Positions 24,725-37,600 of a stretch of DNA of 64,000 bases are shown here, piece by piece. The first letter of the stretch is position 1; each line of letters opens with the position of its first letter. Both the position numbers and the translations under genes were made by a program. Source of the DNA: Liolophura sinensis (taxonomy: Eukaryota; Mollusca; Polyplacophora; Chitonida; Chitonidae); contig NW_027018178.1 in NCBI RefSeq assembly GCF_032854445.1, positions 1 through 64,000 on the forward strand. The letters are read 5' to 3'. The notes beneath the pieces are model-generated. The model searched no databases and had not been told where the DNA came from. It saw nothing but the letters and a program-made list of their open reading frames with translations.

Positions 24725-27700
24725 AAGGTGCCAAAAGATGCAGAATTGGGCCAGGCATTGGCAGCTGTTAAAAAATTGCAAATATCCCTGGTTTCCATGG
24801 AGTAAGAGCCGTTGCTGGGCACGTGATTATGACATCAATGATCAATCAATTGTCGCTACAGCCAAAAGTATTGGTCAGAGAGCAACGCGGTTTGCACCAT
24901 TCGATTTCTCGTCACAAAATACGTCGGATTAGCCTCTTACCAGAAGCACTGGAACGGTTTTTCCACTTTTGCATTTTTGCCTGGTCTTTTTGTTAATTGA
25001 AATCGGCTACACTGTACTCTGTACAATCGCAAATGGTCATTACTATATTCAACTTTTGATTATAAGTTATGTGCCCTTCGGTAGCCCAGAAGACGTCAAA
25101 TCTTTGGGCCAAGCCCATTTAACTCACCCAGCAATTGCCTTACTTCTAAGTGCAAGACAATCTCAATGTCTTTATCTACGTGTAGAAAAACCAGACCATT
25201 TGTACATAAAAAACACAAGGTACTTGATACAGTCTGCTGTAAAAAGTACAACTGAACACTGACCCACTTCCGTAAGGTGCCAAAAGATGCGGAATTGAGC
25301 CAGGCATCGGCAGCTGTTGAAAAATTGCAAATTTCCCTGGTTTCCATGGAGTAAGAGCCGTTGCTGGGCACGTGATTATGACATAAATGATCATTCAATT
25401 GTCACTACAGCCAAAAGTATTGGTCGGAGAGCAACGCGGTTTGCACCATTCGATTTCTCGTCACAAAATACGTCGGATTAGCCTCTTACCAGCAGCACTG
25501 GAACAGTTTTTCCACTTTTGCATTTTTACCTGGTCTTTTTCTTAATTGAAATCGGCTACACTGTACTCTGTACAATCGCGACTGGTCATTACTATATTCA
25601 ACTTTTGACTATAAGTTATGTGCCCTTCGGTAGCCCAGAAGACGTCAAATCTTTGGGCTAAGCCCATTTAACTCACCCAGCAATTGTCTTACTTCTAAGT
25701 CCAAGACAATCTCAATGTCTTTATCTACGTGTAGAAAAACCAGACCATTTGTACATAAAAAACACAAGGTACTTGATACAGTCTGCTGTAAAAAGTACAA
25801 CTAAACACTGACCCACATTTATAAGGTGCCAAAAGATGTGGAATTGGGCCAGGCATCGGCAGCTGTTGAAAATTGCAAATTTCCCTGGTTTCCATGGAGT
25901 AAGAGCCGTTGCTGGGCACGTGATTATGACATAAATGATCATTCAATTGTCACTACAGCCAAAAGTATTGGTCGGAGAGCAACGCGGTTTGCACCATTCG
26001 ATTTCTCGTCACAAAATACGTCGGATTAGCCTCTTACCAGCAGCAGTGGAACAGTTTTTCCACTTTTGCATTTTTGCCTGGTCTTTTTGTTAATTGAAAT
26101 CGGCTAAACTGTACTCTGTACAATCGCGACTGGTCATTACTATATTCAACTTTTGACTATAAGTTATGTGCCCTTCGGTAGCCCAGAAGACGTCAAATCT
26201 TTGGGCTAAGCCCATTTAACTCACCCAGCAATTGCCTTACTTCTAAGTGCAAGACAATCTCAATGTCTTTATCTACGTGTAGAAAAACCACACCATTTGT
26301 ACTTGAAAAACACCAGGTACTTGATACAGTCTGCTGTAAAAAGTACAACTGAACACTGACCCACTTCAGTAAGGTGCCAAAAGATGCAGAATTGAGCCAG
26401 GCATCGGCAGCTGTTGAAAAATTGCAAATTTCCCTGGTTTCCATGGAGTAAGAGCCGTTGCTACGCACATGATTATGACATCAATGATCAATCAATTGTC
26501 GCTACAGCCAAAAGTATTGGTCGGAGAGCAACGCGGTTTGCACCATTCGATTTGTCGTCACAAAATACGTCGGATTAGCCTCTTACCAGAAGCACTGGAA
26601 CAGTTTTTCCACTTTTGCATTTTTGCCTGGTCTTTTTGTTAATTGAAATCGGCTACACTGTACTCTGTACAATCGCGACTGGTCATTACTATATTCAACT
26701 TTTGACTATAAGTTATGTGCCCTTCGGTAGCCCAGAAGACGTCAAATCTTTGGGCCAAGCCCATTTAACTCACCCAGCAATTGCCTTACTTCTAATTGCA
26801 AGACAATCTCAATGTCTTTATCTACGTGTAGAAAAACCACACCATTTGTACGTGAAAACCACAAGGTACTTGATACAGTCTGCTGTAAAAAGTACAACTG
26901 AACACTGACCCACTTCAGTAAGGTGCCAAAAGATGCGGAATTGAGCCAGGCATCGGCAGCTGTTGAAAAATTGCAAATTTCCCTGGTTTCCATGGAGTAA
27001 GAGCCGTTGCTGGGCACGTGATTATGACATAAATGATCATTCAATTGTCACTACAGCCAAAAATATTGGTCGGAGAGCAACGCGGTTTGCACCATTCGAT
27101 TTCTCGTCACAAAATACGTCGGATTAGCCTCTTACCAGCAGCACTGGAACAGTTTTTCCACTTTTGCATTTTTGCCTGGTCTTTTTGTTAATTGAAATCG
27201 GCTACACTGTACTCTGTACAATCGCGACTGGTCATTACTATATTCAACTTTTGACTATAAGTTATGTGCCCTTCGGTAACCCAGAAGACCTGAAATCTTT
27301 GGGCTAAGCCCATTTAACTCACCCAGCAATTGCCTTACTTCTAAGTGCAAGACAATCTTAATGTCTTTATCTACGTGTAGAAAAACCACACCATTTGTAC
27401 GTAAAAAACACAAGGTACTTGATACAGTCTGCTGTAAAAAGTACAACTGAACACTAACCCACTTCAGTAAGGTGCCAAAAGATGCGGAATTGAGCCAGGC
27501 ATCGGCAGCTGTTGAAAAATTGCAAATTTTCCTGGTTTCCATGGAGTAAGAGCCGTTACAACGAACATGATTATGACATAAATGATCATTCAATTGTCAC
27601 TACAGCCAAAAGTATTGGTCGGAGAGCAACGCGGATTGCACCATTCGATTTCTCGTCACAAAATACGTCGGATTAGCCTCTTACTAGTAGCACTGGAACA

Positions 27701-28016
27701 GCTTTTCCACTTTTGCATTTTTGCCTGGTCTTTTTGTTAATTGAAATCGGCTACACTGTACTCTGTACAATCGCGACTGGTCATTACTATATTCAACTTT
27801 TGACTATAAGTTATGTGCCCTTCGGTAGCCCAGAAAACCTGAATCTTTGGGCTAAGCCCATTTAACTCACCCAGCAATTGTCTTACTTCTAAGTCCAAGA
27901 CAATCTCAATGTCTTTATCTAAGTGTAGAAAAAACCACACCATTTGTACATAAAAAACACAAGGTACTTGATACAGTCTGCTGTAAAAAGTACAACTAAA
28001 CACTGACCCACATTTT
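24725..28016 (+). repeat. Reference hexamer HOR, 3292 bp
   Basis: Monomers start at 24725, 25274, 25823, 26371, 26920 and 27469. Diagnostic order: (1) CGCAAATGG with CAGACCATT; (2) CTTCCGTAAGG start; (3) GTTGAAAATTGC, which makes it 548 bp, with CAGCAGCAGTGG; (4) TACGCACATG with TCAATGATCAATC; (5) AAAATATTGG with GTAACCC/ACCTG; (6) ACAACGAACATG with GCGGATTGC. The same six types in the same order follow at 28017-31857, with one extra copy of type 3, and the first four recur at 31858-34053. Confidence 0.9.
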
Positions 28017-31000
28017 AAGGTGCCAAAAGATGCAGAATTGGGCCAGGCATTGGCAGCTGTTAAAAAATTGCAAATATCCCTGGTTTCCATGGAGTAAGAG
28101 CCGTTGCTGGGCACGTGATTATGACATCAATGATCAATCAATTGTCGCTACAGCCAAAAGTATTGGTCGGAGAGCAACGCGGTTTGCACCATTCGATTTG
28201 TCGTCACAAAATACGTCGGATTAGCCTCTTACCAGAAGCACTGGAACGGTTTTTCCACTTTTGCATTTTTGCCTGGTCTTTTTGTTAATTGAAATCGGCT
28301 ACACTGTACTCTGTACAATCGCAAATGGTCATTACTATATTCAACTTTTGACTATAAGTTATGTGCCCTTCGGTAGCCCAGAAGACGTCAAATCTTTGGG
28401 CCAAGCCCATTTAACTCACCCAGCAATTGCCTTACTTCTAAGTGCAAGACAATCTCAATGTCTTTATCTACGTGTAGAAAAACCAGACCATTTGTACGTG
28501 AAAAACACAAGGTACTTGATACAGTCTGCTGTAAAAAGTACAACTGAACACTGACCCACTTCCGTAAGGTGCCAAAAGATGCGGAATTGAGCCAGGCATC
28601 GGCAGCTGTTGAAAAATTGCAAATTTCCCTGGTTTCCATGGAGTAAGAGCCGTTGCTGGGCACGTGATTATGACATAAATGATCATTCAATTGTCACTAC
28701 AGGCAAAAGTATTGGTCGGAGAGCAACGCGGTTTGCACCATTCGATTTCTCGTCACAAAATACGTCGGATTAGCCTCTTACCAGCAGCACTGGAACAGTT
28801 TTTCCACTTTTGCATTTTTACCTGGTCTTTTTCTTAATTGAAATCGGCTACACTGTACTCTGTACAATCGCGACTGGTCATTACTATATTCAACTTTTGA
28901 CTATAAGTTATGTGCCCTTCGGTAGCCCAGAAGACGTCAAATCTTTGGGCTAAGCCCATTTAACTCACCCAGCAATTGTCTTACTTCTAAGTCCAAGACA
29001 ATCTCAATGTCTTTATCTACGTGTAGAAAAACCAGACCATTTGTACATAAAAAACACAAGGTACTTGATACAGTCTGCTGTAAAAAGTACAACTAAACAC
29101 TGACCCACATTTATAAGGTGCCAAAAGATGTGGAATTGGGCCAGGCATCGGCAGCTGTTGAAAATTGCAAATTTCCCTGGTTTCCATGGAGTAAGAGCCG
29201 TTGCTGGGCACGTGATTATGACATAAATGATCATTCAATTGTCACTACAGCCAAAAGTATTGGTCGGAGAGCAACGCGGTTTGCACCATTCGATTTCTCG
29301 TCACAAAATACGTCGGATTAGCCTCTTACCAGCAGCAGTGGAACAGTTTTTCCACTTTTGCATTTTTGCCTGGTCTTTTTGTTAATTGAAATCGGCTAAA
29401 CTGTACTCTGTACAATCGCGACTGGTCATTACTATATTCAACTTTTGACTATAAGTTATGTGCCCTTCGGTAGCCCAGAAGACGTCAAATCTTTGGGCTA
29501 AGCCCATTTAACTCACCCAGCAATTGTCTTACTTCTAAGTCCAAGACAATCTCAATGTCTTTATCTACGTGTAGAAAAACCAGACCATTTGTACATAAAA
29601 AACACAAGGTACTTGATACAGTCTGCTGTAAAAAGTACAACTAAACACTGACCCACATTTATAAGGTGCCAAAAGATGTGGAATTGGGCCAGGCATCGGC
29701 AGCTGTTGAAAATTGCAAATTTCCCTGGTTTCCATGGAGTAAGAGCCGTTGCTGGGCACGTGATTATGACATAAATGATCATTCAATTGTCACTACAGCC
29801 AAAAGTATTGGTCGGAGAGCAACGCGGTTTGCACCATTCGATTTCTCGTCACAAAATACGTCGGATTAGGTTCTTACCAGCAGCAGTGGAACAGTTTTTC
29901 CACTTTTGCATTTTTGCCTGGTCTTTTTGTTAATTGAAATCGGCTAAACTGTACTCTGTACAATCGCGACTGGTCATTACTATATTCAACTTTTGACTAT
30001 AAGTTATGTGCCCTTCGGTAGCCCAGAAGACGTCAAATCTTTGGGCTAAGCCCATTTAACTCACCCAGCAATTGCCTTACTTCTAAGTGCAAGACAATCT
30101 CAATGTCTTTATCTACGTGTAGAAAAACCACACCATTTGTACTTGAAAAACACCAGGTACTTGATACAGTCTGCTGTAAAAAGTACAACTGAACACTGAC
30201 CCACTTCAGTAAGGTGCCAAAAGATGCAGAATTGAGCCAGGCATCGGCAGCTGTTGAAAAATTGCAAATTTCCCTGGTTTCCATGGAGTAAGAGCCGTTG
30301 CTACGCACATGATTATGACATCAATGATCAATCAATTGTCGCTACAGCCAAAAGTATTGGTCGGAGAGCAACGCGGTTTGCACCATTCGATTTCTCGTCA
30401 CAAAATACGTCGGATTAGCCTCTTACCAGAAGCACTGGAACAGTTTTTCCACTTTTGCATTTTTGCCTGGTCTTTTTGTTAATTGAAATCGGCTACACTG
30501 TACTCTGTACAATCGCGACTGGTCATTACTATATTCAACTTTTGACTATAAGTTATGTGCCCTTCGGTAGCCCAGAAGACGTCAAATCTTTGGGCCAAGC
30601 CCATTTAACTCACCCAGCAATTGCCTTACTTCTAATTGCAAGACAATCTCAATGTCTTTATCTACGTGTAGAAAAACCACACCATTTGTACGTGAAAACC
30701 ACAAGGTACTTGATACAGTCTGCTGTAAAAAGTACAACTGAACACTGACCCACTTCAGTAAGGTGCCAAAAGATGCGGAATTGAGCCAGGTATCGGCAGC
30801 TGTTGAAAAATTGCAAATTTCCCTGGTTTCCATGGAGTAAGAGCCGTTGCTGGGCACGTGATTATGACATAAATGATCATTCAATTGTCACTACAGCCAA
30901 AAATATTGGTCGGAGAGCAACGCGGTTTGCACCATTCGATTTCTCGTCACAAAATACGTCGGATTAGCCTCTTACCAGCAGCACTGGAACAGTTTTTCCA

Positions 31001-31857
31001 CTTTTGCATTTTTGCCTGGTCTTTTTGTTAATTGAAATCGGCTACACTGTACTCTGTACAATCGCGACTGGTCATTACTATATTCAACTTTTGACTATAA
31101 GTTATGTGCCCTTCGGTAACCCAGAAGACCTGAAATCTTTGGGCTAAGCCCATTTAACTCACCCAGCAATTGCCTTACTTCTAAGTGCAAGACAATCTCA
31201 ATGTCTTTATCTACGTGTAGAAAAACCACACCATTTGTACGTAAAAAACACAAGGTACTTGATACAGTCTGCTGTAAAAAGTACAACTGAACACTAACCC
31301 ACTTCAGTAAGGTGCCAAAAGATGCGGAATTGAGCCAGGCATCGGCAGCTGTTGAAAAATTGCAAATTTTCCTGGTTTCCATGGAGTAAGAGCCGTTACA
31401 ACGAACATGATTATGACATAAATGATCATTCAATTGTCGCTACAGCCAAAAGTATTGGTCGGAGAGCAACGCGGATTGCACCATTCGATTTCTCGTCACA
31501 AAATACGTCGGATTAGCCTCTTACTAGTAGCACTGGAACAGCTTTTCCACTTTTGCATTTTTGCCTGGTCTTTTTGTTAATTGAAATCGGCTACACTGTA
31601 CTCTGTACAATCGCGACTGGTCATTACTATATTCAACTTTTGACTATAAGTTATGTGCCCTTCGGTAGCCCAGAAAACCTGAAATCTTTGGGCTAAGCCC
31701 ATTTAACTCACCCAGCAATTGTCTTACTTCTAAGTCCAAGACAATCTCAATGTCTTTATCTAAGTGTAGAAAAACCACACCATTTGTACATAAAAAACAC
31801 AAGGTACTTGATACAGTCTGCTGTAAAAAGTACAACTAAACACTGACCCACATTTTT
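28017..31857 (+). repeat. Hexamer HOR copy with one duplicated monomer
   Basis: Monomers start at 28017, 28566, 29115, 29663, 30211, 30760 and 31309. Types 1 to 6 appear in the order of the reference hexamer, except that type 3 occurs twice (29115 and 29663). The first of these is a chimera: its left part through GGCTAAACTG is type 3, while its tail (GTCTTACTTCTAAGTCC, then CATAAAAAACAC) matches type 2. Both type 3 copies keep the inherited 548 bp length, so that 1 bp deletion is a lineage marker rather than noise. Confidence 0.88.
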
Positions 31858-34602
31858 AAGGTGCCAAAAGATGCAGAATTGGGCCAGGCATTGGCAGCTG
31901 TTAAAAAATTGCAAATATCCCTGGTTTCCATGGAGTAAGAGCCGTTGCTGGGCACGTGATTATGACATCAATGATCAATCAATTGTCGCTACAGCCAAAA
32001 GTATTGGTCGGAGAGCAACGCGGTTTGCACCATTCGATTTCTCGTCACAAAATACGTCGTATTAGCCTATTACCAGAAGCACTGGAACGGTTTTTCCACT
32101 TTTGCATTTTTGCCTGGTGTTTTTGTTAATTGAAATCGGCTACACTGTACTCTGTACAATCGCAAATGGTCATTACTATATTCAACTTTTGACTATAAGT
32201 TATGTGCCCTTCGGTAGCCCAGAAGACGTCAAATCTTTGGGCCAAGCCCATTTAACTCACCCAGCAATTGCCTTACTTCTAAGTGCAAGACAATCTCAAT
32301 GTCTTTATCTACGTGTAGAAAAACCAGACCATTTGTACGTGAAAAACACAAGGTACTTGATACAGTCTGCTGTAAAAAGTACAACTGAACACTGACCCAC
32401 TTCCGTAAGGTGCCAAAAGATGCGGAATTGAGCCAGGCATCGGCAGCTGTTGAAAAATTGCAAATTTCCCTGGTTTCCATGGAGTAAGAGCCGTTGCTGG
32501 GCACGTGATTATGACATAAATGATCATTCAATTGTCACTACAGGCAAAAGTATTGGTCGGAGAGCAACGCGGTTTGCACCATTCGATTTCTCGTCACAAA
32601 ATACGTCGGATTAGCCTCTTACCAGCAGCACTGGAACAGTTTTTCCACTTTTGCATTTTTACCTGGTCTTTTTCTTAATTGAAATCGGCTACACTGTACT
32701 CTGTACAATCGCGACTGGTCATTACTATATTCAACTTTTGACTATAAGTTATGTGCCCTTCGGTAGCCCAGAAGACGTCAAATCTTTGGGCTAAGCCCAT
32801 TTAACTCACCCAGCAATTGTCTTACTTCTAAGTCCAAGACAATCTCAATGTCTTTATCTACGTGTAGAAAAACCAGACCATTTGTACATAAAAAACACAA
32901 GGTACTTGATACAGTCTGCTGTAAAAAGTACAACTAAACACTGACCCACATTTATAAGGTGCCAAAAGATGTGGAATTGGGCCAGGCATCGGCAGCTGTT
33001 GAAAATTGCAAATTTCCCTGGTTTCCATGGAGTAAGAGCCGTTGCTGGGCACGTGATTATGACATAAATGATCATTCAATTGTCACTACAGCCAAAAGTA
33101 TTGGTCGGAGAGCAACGCGGTTTGCACCATTCGATTTCTCGTCACAAAATACGTCGGATTAGCCTCTTACCAGCAGCAGTGGAACAGTTTTTCCACTTTT
33201 GCATTTTTGCCTGGTCTTTTTGTTAATTGAAATCGGCTAAACTGTACTCTGTACAATCGCGACTGGTCATTACTATATTCAACTTTTGACTATAAGTTAT
33301 GTGCCCTTCGGTAGCCCAGAAGACGTCAAATCTTTGGGCTAAGCCCATTTAACTCACCCAGCAATTGCCTTACTTCTAAGTGCAAGACAATCTCAATGTC
33401 TTTATCTACGTGTAGAAAAACCACACCATTTGTACGTGAAAAACACAAGGTACTTGATACAGTCTGCTGTAAAAAGTACAACTGAACACTGACCCACTTC
33501 AGTAAGGTGCCAAAAGATGCGGAATTGAGCCAGGCATCGGCAGCTGTTGAAAAATTGCAAATTTCCCTGGTTTCCATGGAGTAAGAGCCGTTGCTACGCA
33601 CATGATTATGACATCAATGATCAATCAATTGTCGCTACAGCCAAAAGTATTGGTCGGAGAGCAACGCGGTTTGCACCATTCGATTTGTCGTCACAAAATA
33701 CGTCGGATTAGCCTCTTACCAGAAGCACTGGAACAGTTTTTCCACTTTTGCATTTTTGCCTGGTCTTTTTGTTAATTGAAATCGGCTACACTGTACTCTG
33801 TACAATCGCGACTGGTCATTACTATATTCAACTTTTGACTATAAGTTATGTGCCCTTCGGTAGCCCAGAAGACGTCAAATCTTTGGGCCAAGCCCATTTA
33901 ACTCACCCAGCAATTGCCTTACTTCTAATTGCAAGACAATCTCAATGTCTTTATCTACGTGTAGAAAAAACCACACCATTTGTACGTGAAAACCACAAGG
34001 TACTTGATACAGTCTGCTGTAAAAAGTACAACTGAACACTGACCCACTTCAGTAAGGTGCCAAAAGATGCGGAATTGAGCCAGGCATCGGCAGCTGTTGA
34101 AAAATTGCAAATTTCCCTGGTTTCCATGGAGTAAGAGCCGTTGCTGGGCACGTGATTATGACATAAATGATCATTCAATTGTCACTACAGCCAAAAATAT
34201 TGGTCGGAGAGCAACGCGGTTTGCACCATTCGATTTCTCGTCACAAAATACGTCGGATTAGCCTCTTACCAGCAGCACTGGAACAGTTTTTCCACTTTTG
34301 CATTTTTACCTGGTCTTTTTGTTAATTGAAATCGGCTACACTGTACTCTGTACAATCGCGACTGGTCATTACTATATTCAACTTTTGACTATAAGTTATG
34401 TGCCCTTCGGTAGCCCAGAAGACGTCAAATCTTTCGGCTAAGCCCATTTAACTCACCCAGCAATTGTCTTACTTCTAAGTCCAAGACAATCTCAATGTCT
34501 TTATCTACGTGTAGAAAAACCAGACCATTTGTACATAAAAAACACAAGGTACTTGATACAGTCTGCTGTAAAAAGTACAACTAAACACTGACCCACATTT
34601 AT
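31858..34602 (+). repeat. Partial hexamer HOR, right end of the hexamer domain
   Basis: Monomers start at 31858, 32407, 32956, 33504 and 34054. The first four are types 1-4 of the hexamer. The fifth begins as type 5 (AAAATATTGG) but ends with TTTCGGCTAAGCCC and CAGACCATTTGTACATAA, resembling the monomer at 18679. No type 6 closing monomer follows. From here to base 64000 I see no further ACGAACATG monomer. Confidence 0.83.
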
Positions 34603-37600
34603 AAGGTGCCAAAAGATGTGGAATTGGGCCAGGCATCGGCAGCTGTTAAAAAATTGCAAATATCCCTGGTTTCCATGGAGAAAGAGCCGTTGCTGGGCAC
34701 GTGATTATGACATCAATGACCATTCATCTGTCGCTACAGCCAAAAGTATTGGTCGGAGAGCAACGCGGTTTGCACCATTCGATTTGTCGCCACAAAATAC
34801 GTCGGACTAGCCCTCTTACTAGTAGCACTGGAACAGTTTTTCCACTTTTGCATTTTTGCTTCGTCTTTTTGTAATTGAAATCGGCTAAACTGTACTCTGT
34901 ACAATCGCGACTGGTCATTACTATATTCAACTTTTGACTATAAGTTATGTGCCCTTCGGTAGCCCAGAAGACGTCAAATCTTTGGGCTAAGCCCATTTAA
35001 CTCACCCAGCAATTGCCTTACTTCTAAGTGCAAGACAATCTTAATGTCTTTATCTACGTGTAGAAAAACCACACCATTTGTACGAGAAAAACACAAGGTA
35101 CTTGATACAGTCTGCTGTAAAAAGTACAACTGAACACTGACCCACTTCAGTAAGGTGCCAAAAGATGCAGAATTGAGCCCAGGCATCGGCAGCTGTTGAA
35201 AAATTGCAAATTTCCCTGGTTTCCATGGAGTAAGAGCCGTTGCTGGGCACGTGATTATGACATAAATGATCATTCAATTGTCACTACAGCCAAAAGTATT
35301 GGTCGGAGAGCAACGCGGTTTGCACCATTCGATTTCTCGTCACAAAATACGTCGGATTAGCCTCTTACCAGCAGCACTGGAACAGTTTTTTCCACTTTTG
35401 CATTTTTGCCTGGTCTTTTTGTTAATTGAAATCGGCTACACTGTACTCTGTACAATCGCGACTGGTCATTACTATATTCAACTTTTGACTATAAGTTATG
35501 TGCCTTCGGTAACCCAGAAGACCTGAAATCTTTGGGCTAAGCCCATTTAACTCACCCAGCAATTGCCTTACTTCTAAGTGCAAGACAATCTCAATGTCTT
35601 TATCTACGTGTAGAAAAACCACACCATTTGTACGTGAAAAACACAAGGTACTTGATACAGTCTGCTGTAAAAAGTACAACTGAACACTGACCCACTTCAG
35701 TAAGGTGCCAAAAGATGCGGAATTGAGCCAGGCATCGGCAGCTGTTGAAAAATTGCAAATTTCCCTGGTTTTCCATGGAGTAAGAGCCGTTGCTGGGCAC
35801 GTGATTTTGACATAAATTATCATTGATCTGTCGCTACAGCCAAAAGTATTGGTCGGAGAGCAACGCGGTTTGCACCATTCGATTTCTCGTCACAAAATAC
35901 GTCGGATTAGCTTCTTACTAGTAGGGACTGGAACAGTTTTTCCACTTTTGCATTTTTGCTTCGTCTTTTTGTTAATTGAAATCGGCTACACTGTACTCTG
36001 TACAATCGCGACTGGTCATTACTATATTCAACTTTTGATTATAAGTTATGTGCCCTTCGGTAGCCCAGAAGACGTCAAATCTTTCGGCTAAGCCCATTTA
36101 ACTCACCCAGCAATTGTCTTACTTCTAAGTCCAAGACAATCTCAATGTCTTTATCTACGTGTAGAAAAACCAGACCATTTGTACGTGAAAAACACAAGGT
36201 ACTTGATACAGTCTGCTGTAAAAAGTACAACTGAACACTGACCACTTCAGTAAGGTGCCAAAAGATGCGGAATTGAGCCAGGCATCGGCAGCTGTTGAAA
36301 AATTGCAAATTTCCCTGGTTTCCATGGAGTAAGAGCCGTTGCTGGGCACGTGATTTTGACATAAATTATCATTGATCTGTCGCTACAGCCAAAAGTATTG
36401 GTCGGAGAGCAACGCGGTTTGCACCATTCGATTTCTCGTCACAAAATACGTCGGATTAGCTTCTTACTAGTAGCACTGGAACAGTTTTCCACTTTTGCAT
36501 TTTTGCTTCGTCTTTTTGTTAATTGAAATCGGCTACACTGTACTCTGTACAATCGCGACTGGTCATTACTATATTCAACTTTTGACTATAAGTTATGTGC
36601 CCTTCGGTAGCCCAGAAGACGTCAAATCTTTGGGCTAAGCCCATTTAACTCACCCAGCAATTGCCTCCTTACTTCTAAGTGCAAGACAATCTTAATGTCT
36701 TTATCTACGTGTAGAAAAACCACACCATTTGTACGTGAAAAACACAAGGTACTTGATACAGTCTGCTGTAAAAAGTACAACTGAACACTGACCCACTTCA
36801 GTAAGGTGCCAAAAGATGCGGAATTGAGCCAGGCATCGGCAGCTGTTGAAAAATTGCAAATTTCCTGGTTTCCATGGAGTAAGAGCCGTTGCTGGGCACG
36901 TGATTATGACATAAATGATCATTTCAGTTGTCACTACAGCCAAAAGTATTGGTCGGAGAGCAACGCGGTTTGCACCATTCGATTTCTCGTCACAAAATAC
37001 GTCGGATTAGCCTCTTACCAGCAGCACTGGAACAGTTTTTTTACTTTTGCATTTTTACCTGGTCTTTTTCTTAATTGAAATCGGCTACACTGTACTCTGT
37101 ACAATCGCGACTGGTCATTACTATATTCAACTTTTGATTATAAGTTATGTGCCCTTCGGTAGCCCAGAAGACGTCAAATCTTTCGGCTAAGCCCATTTAA
37201 CTCACCCAGCAATTGTCTTACTTCTAAGTCCAAGACAATCTCAATGTCTTTATCTACGTGTAGAAAAACCAGACCATTTGTACATAAAAAACACAAGGTA
37301 CTTGATACAGTCTGCTGTAAAAAGTACAACTAAACACTGACCCACATTTATAAGGTGCCAAAAGATGTGGAATTGTGCCAGGCATCGGCAGCAGTTAAAA
37401 AATTGCAAATATCCCTGGTTTCCATGGAGTAAGAGCCGTTGCTGGGCACGTGATTATGACATCAATGATCATTGATCTGTCGCTACAGCCAAAAGTATTG
37501 GTCGGAGAGCAACGCGGTTTGCACCATTCGATTTCTCGTCACAAAATACGTTGGATTAGGCTCTTACTAGTAGCACTGGAACAGTTTTTCCACTTTTGCA

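Noticed and set aside
35422-35823. 133-codon open frame on the - strand
   Set aside because: It is the usual once-per-unit minus frame, lengthened by small indels. It overlaps other open frames, and I recognise no domain in it.
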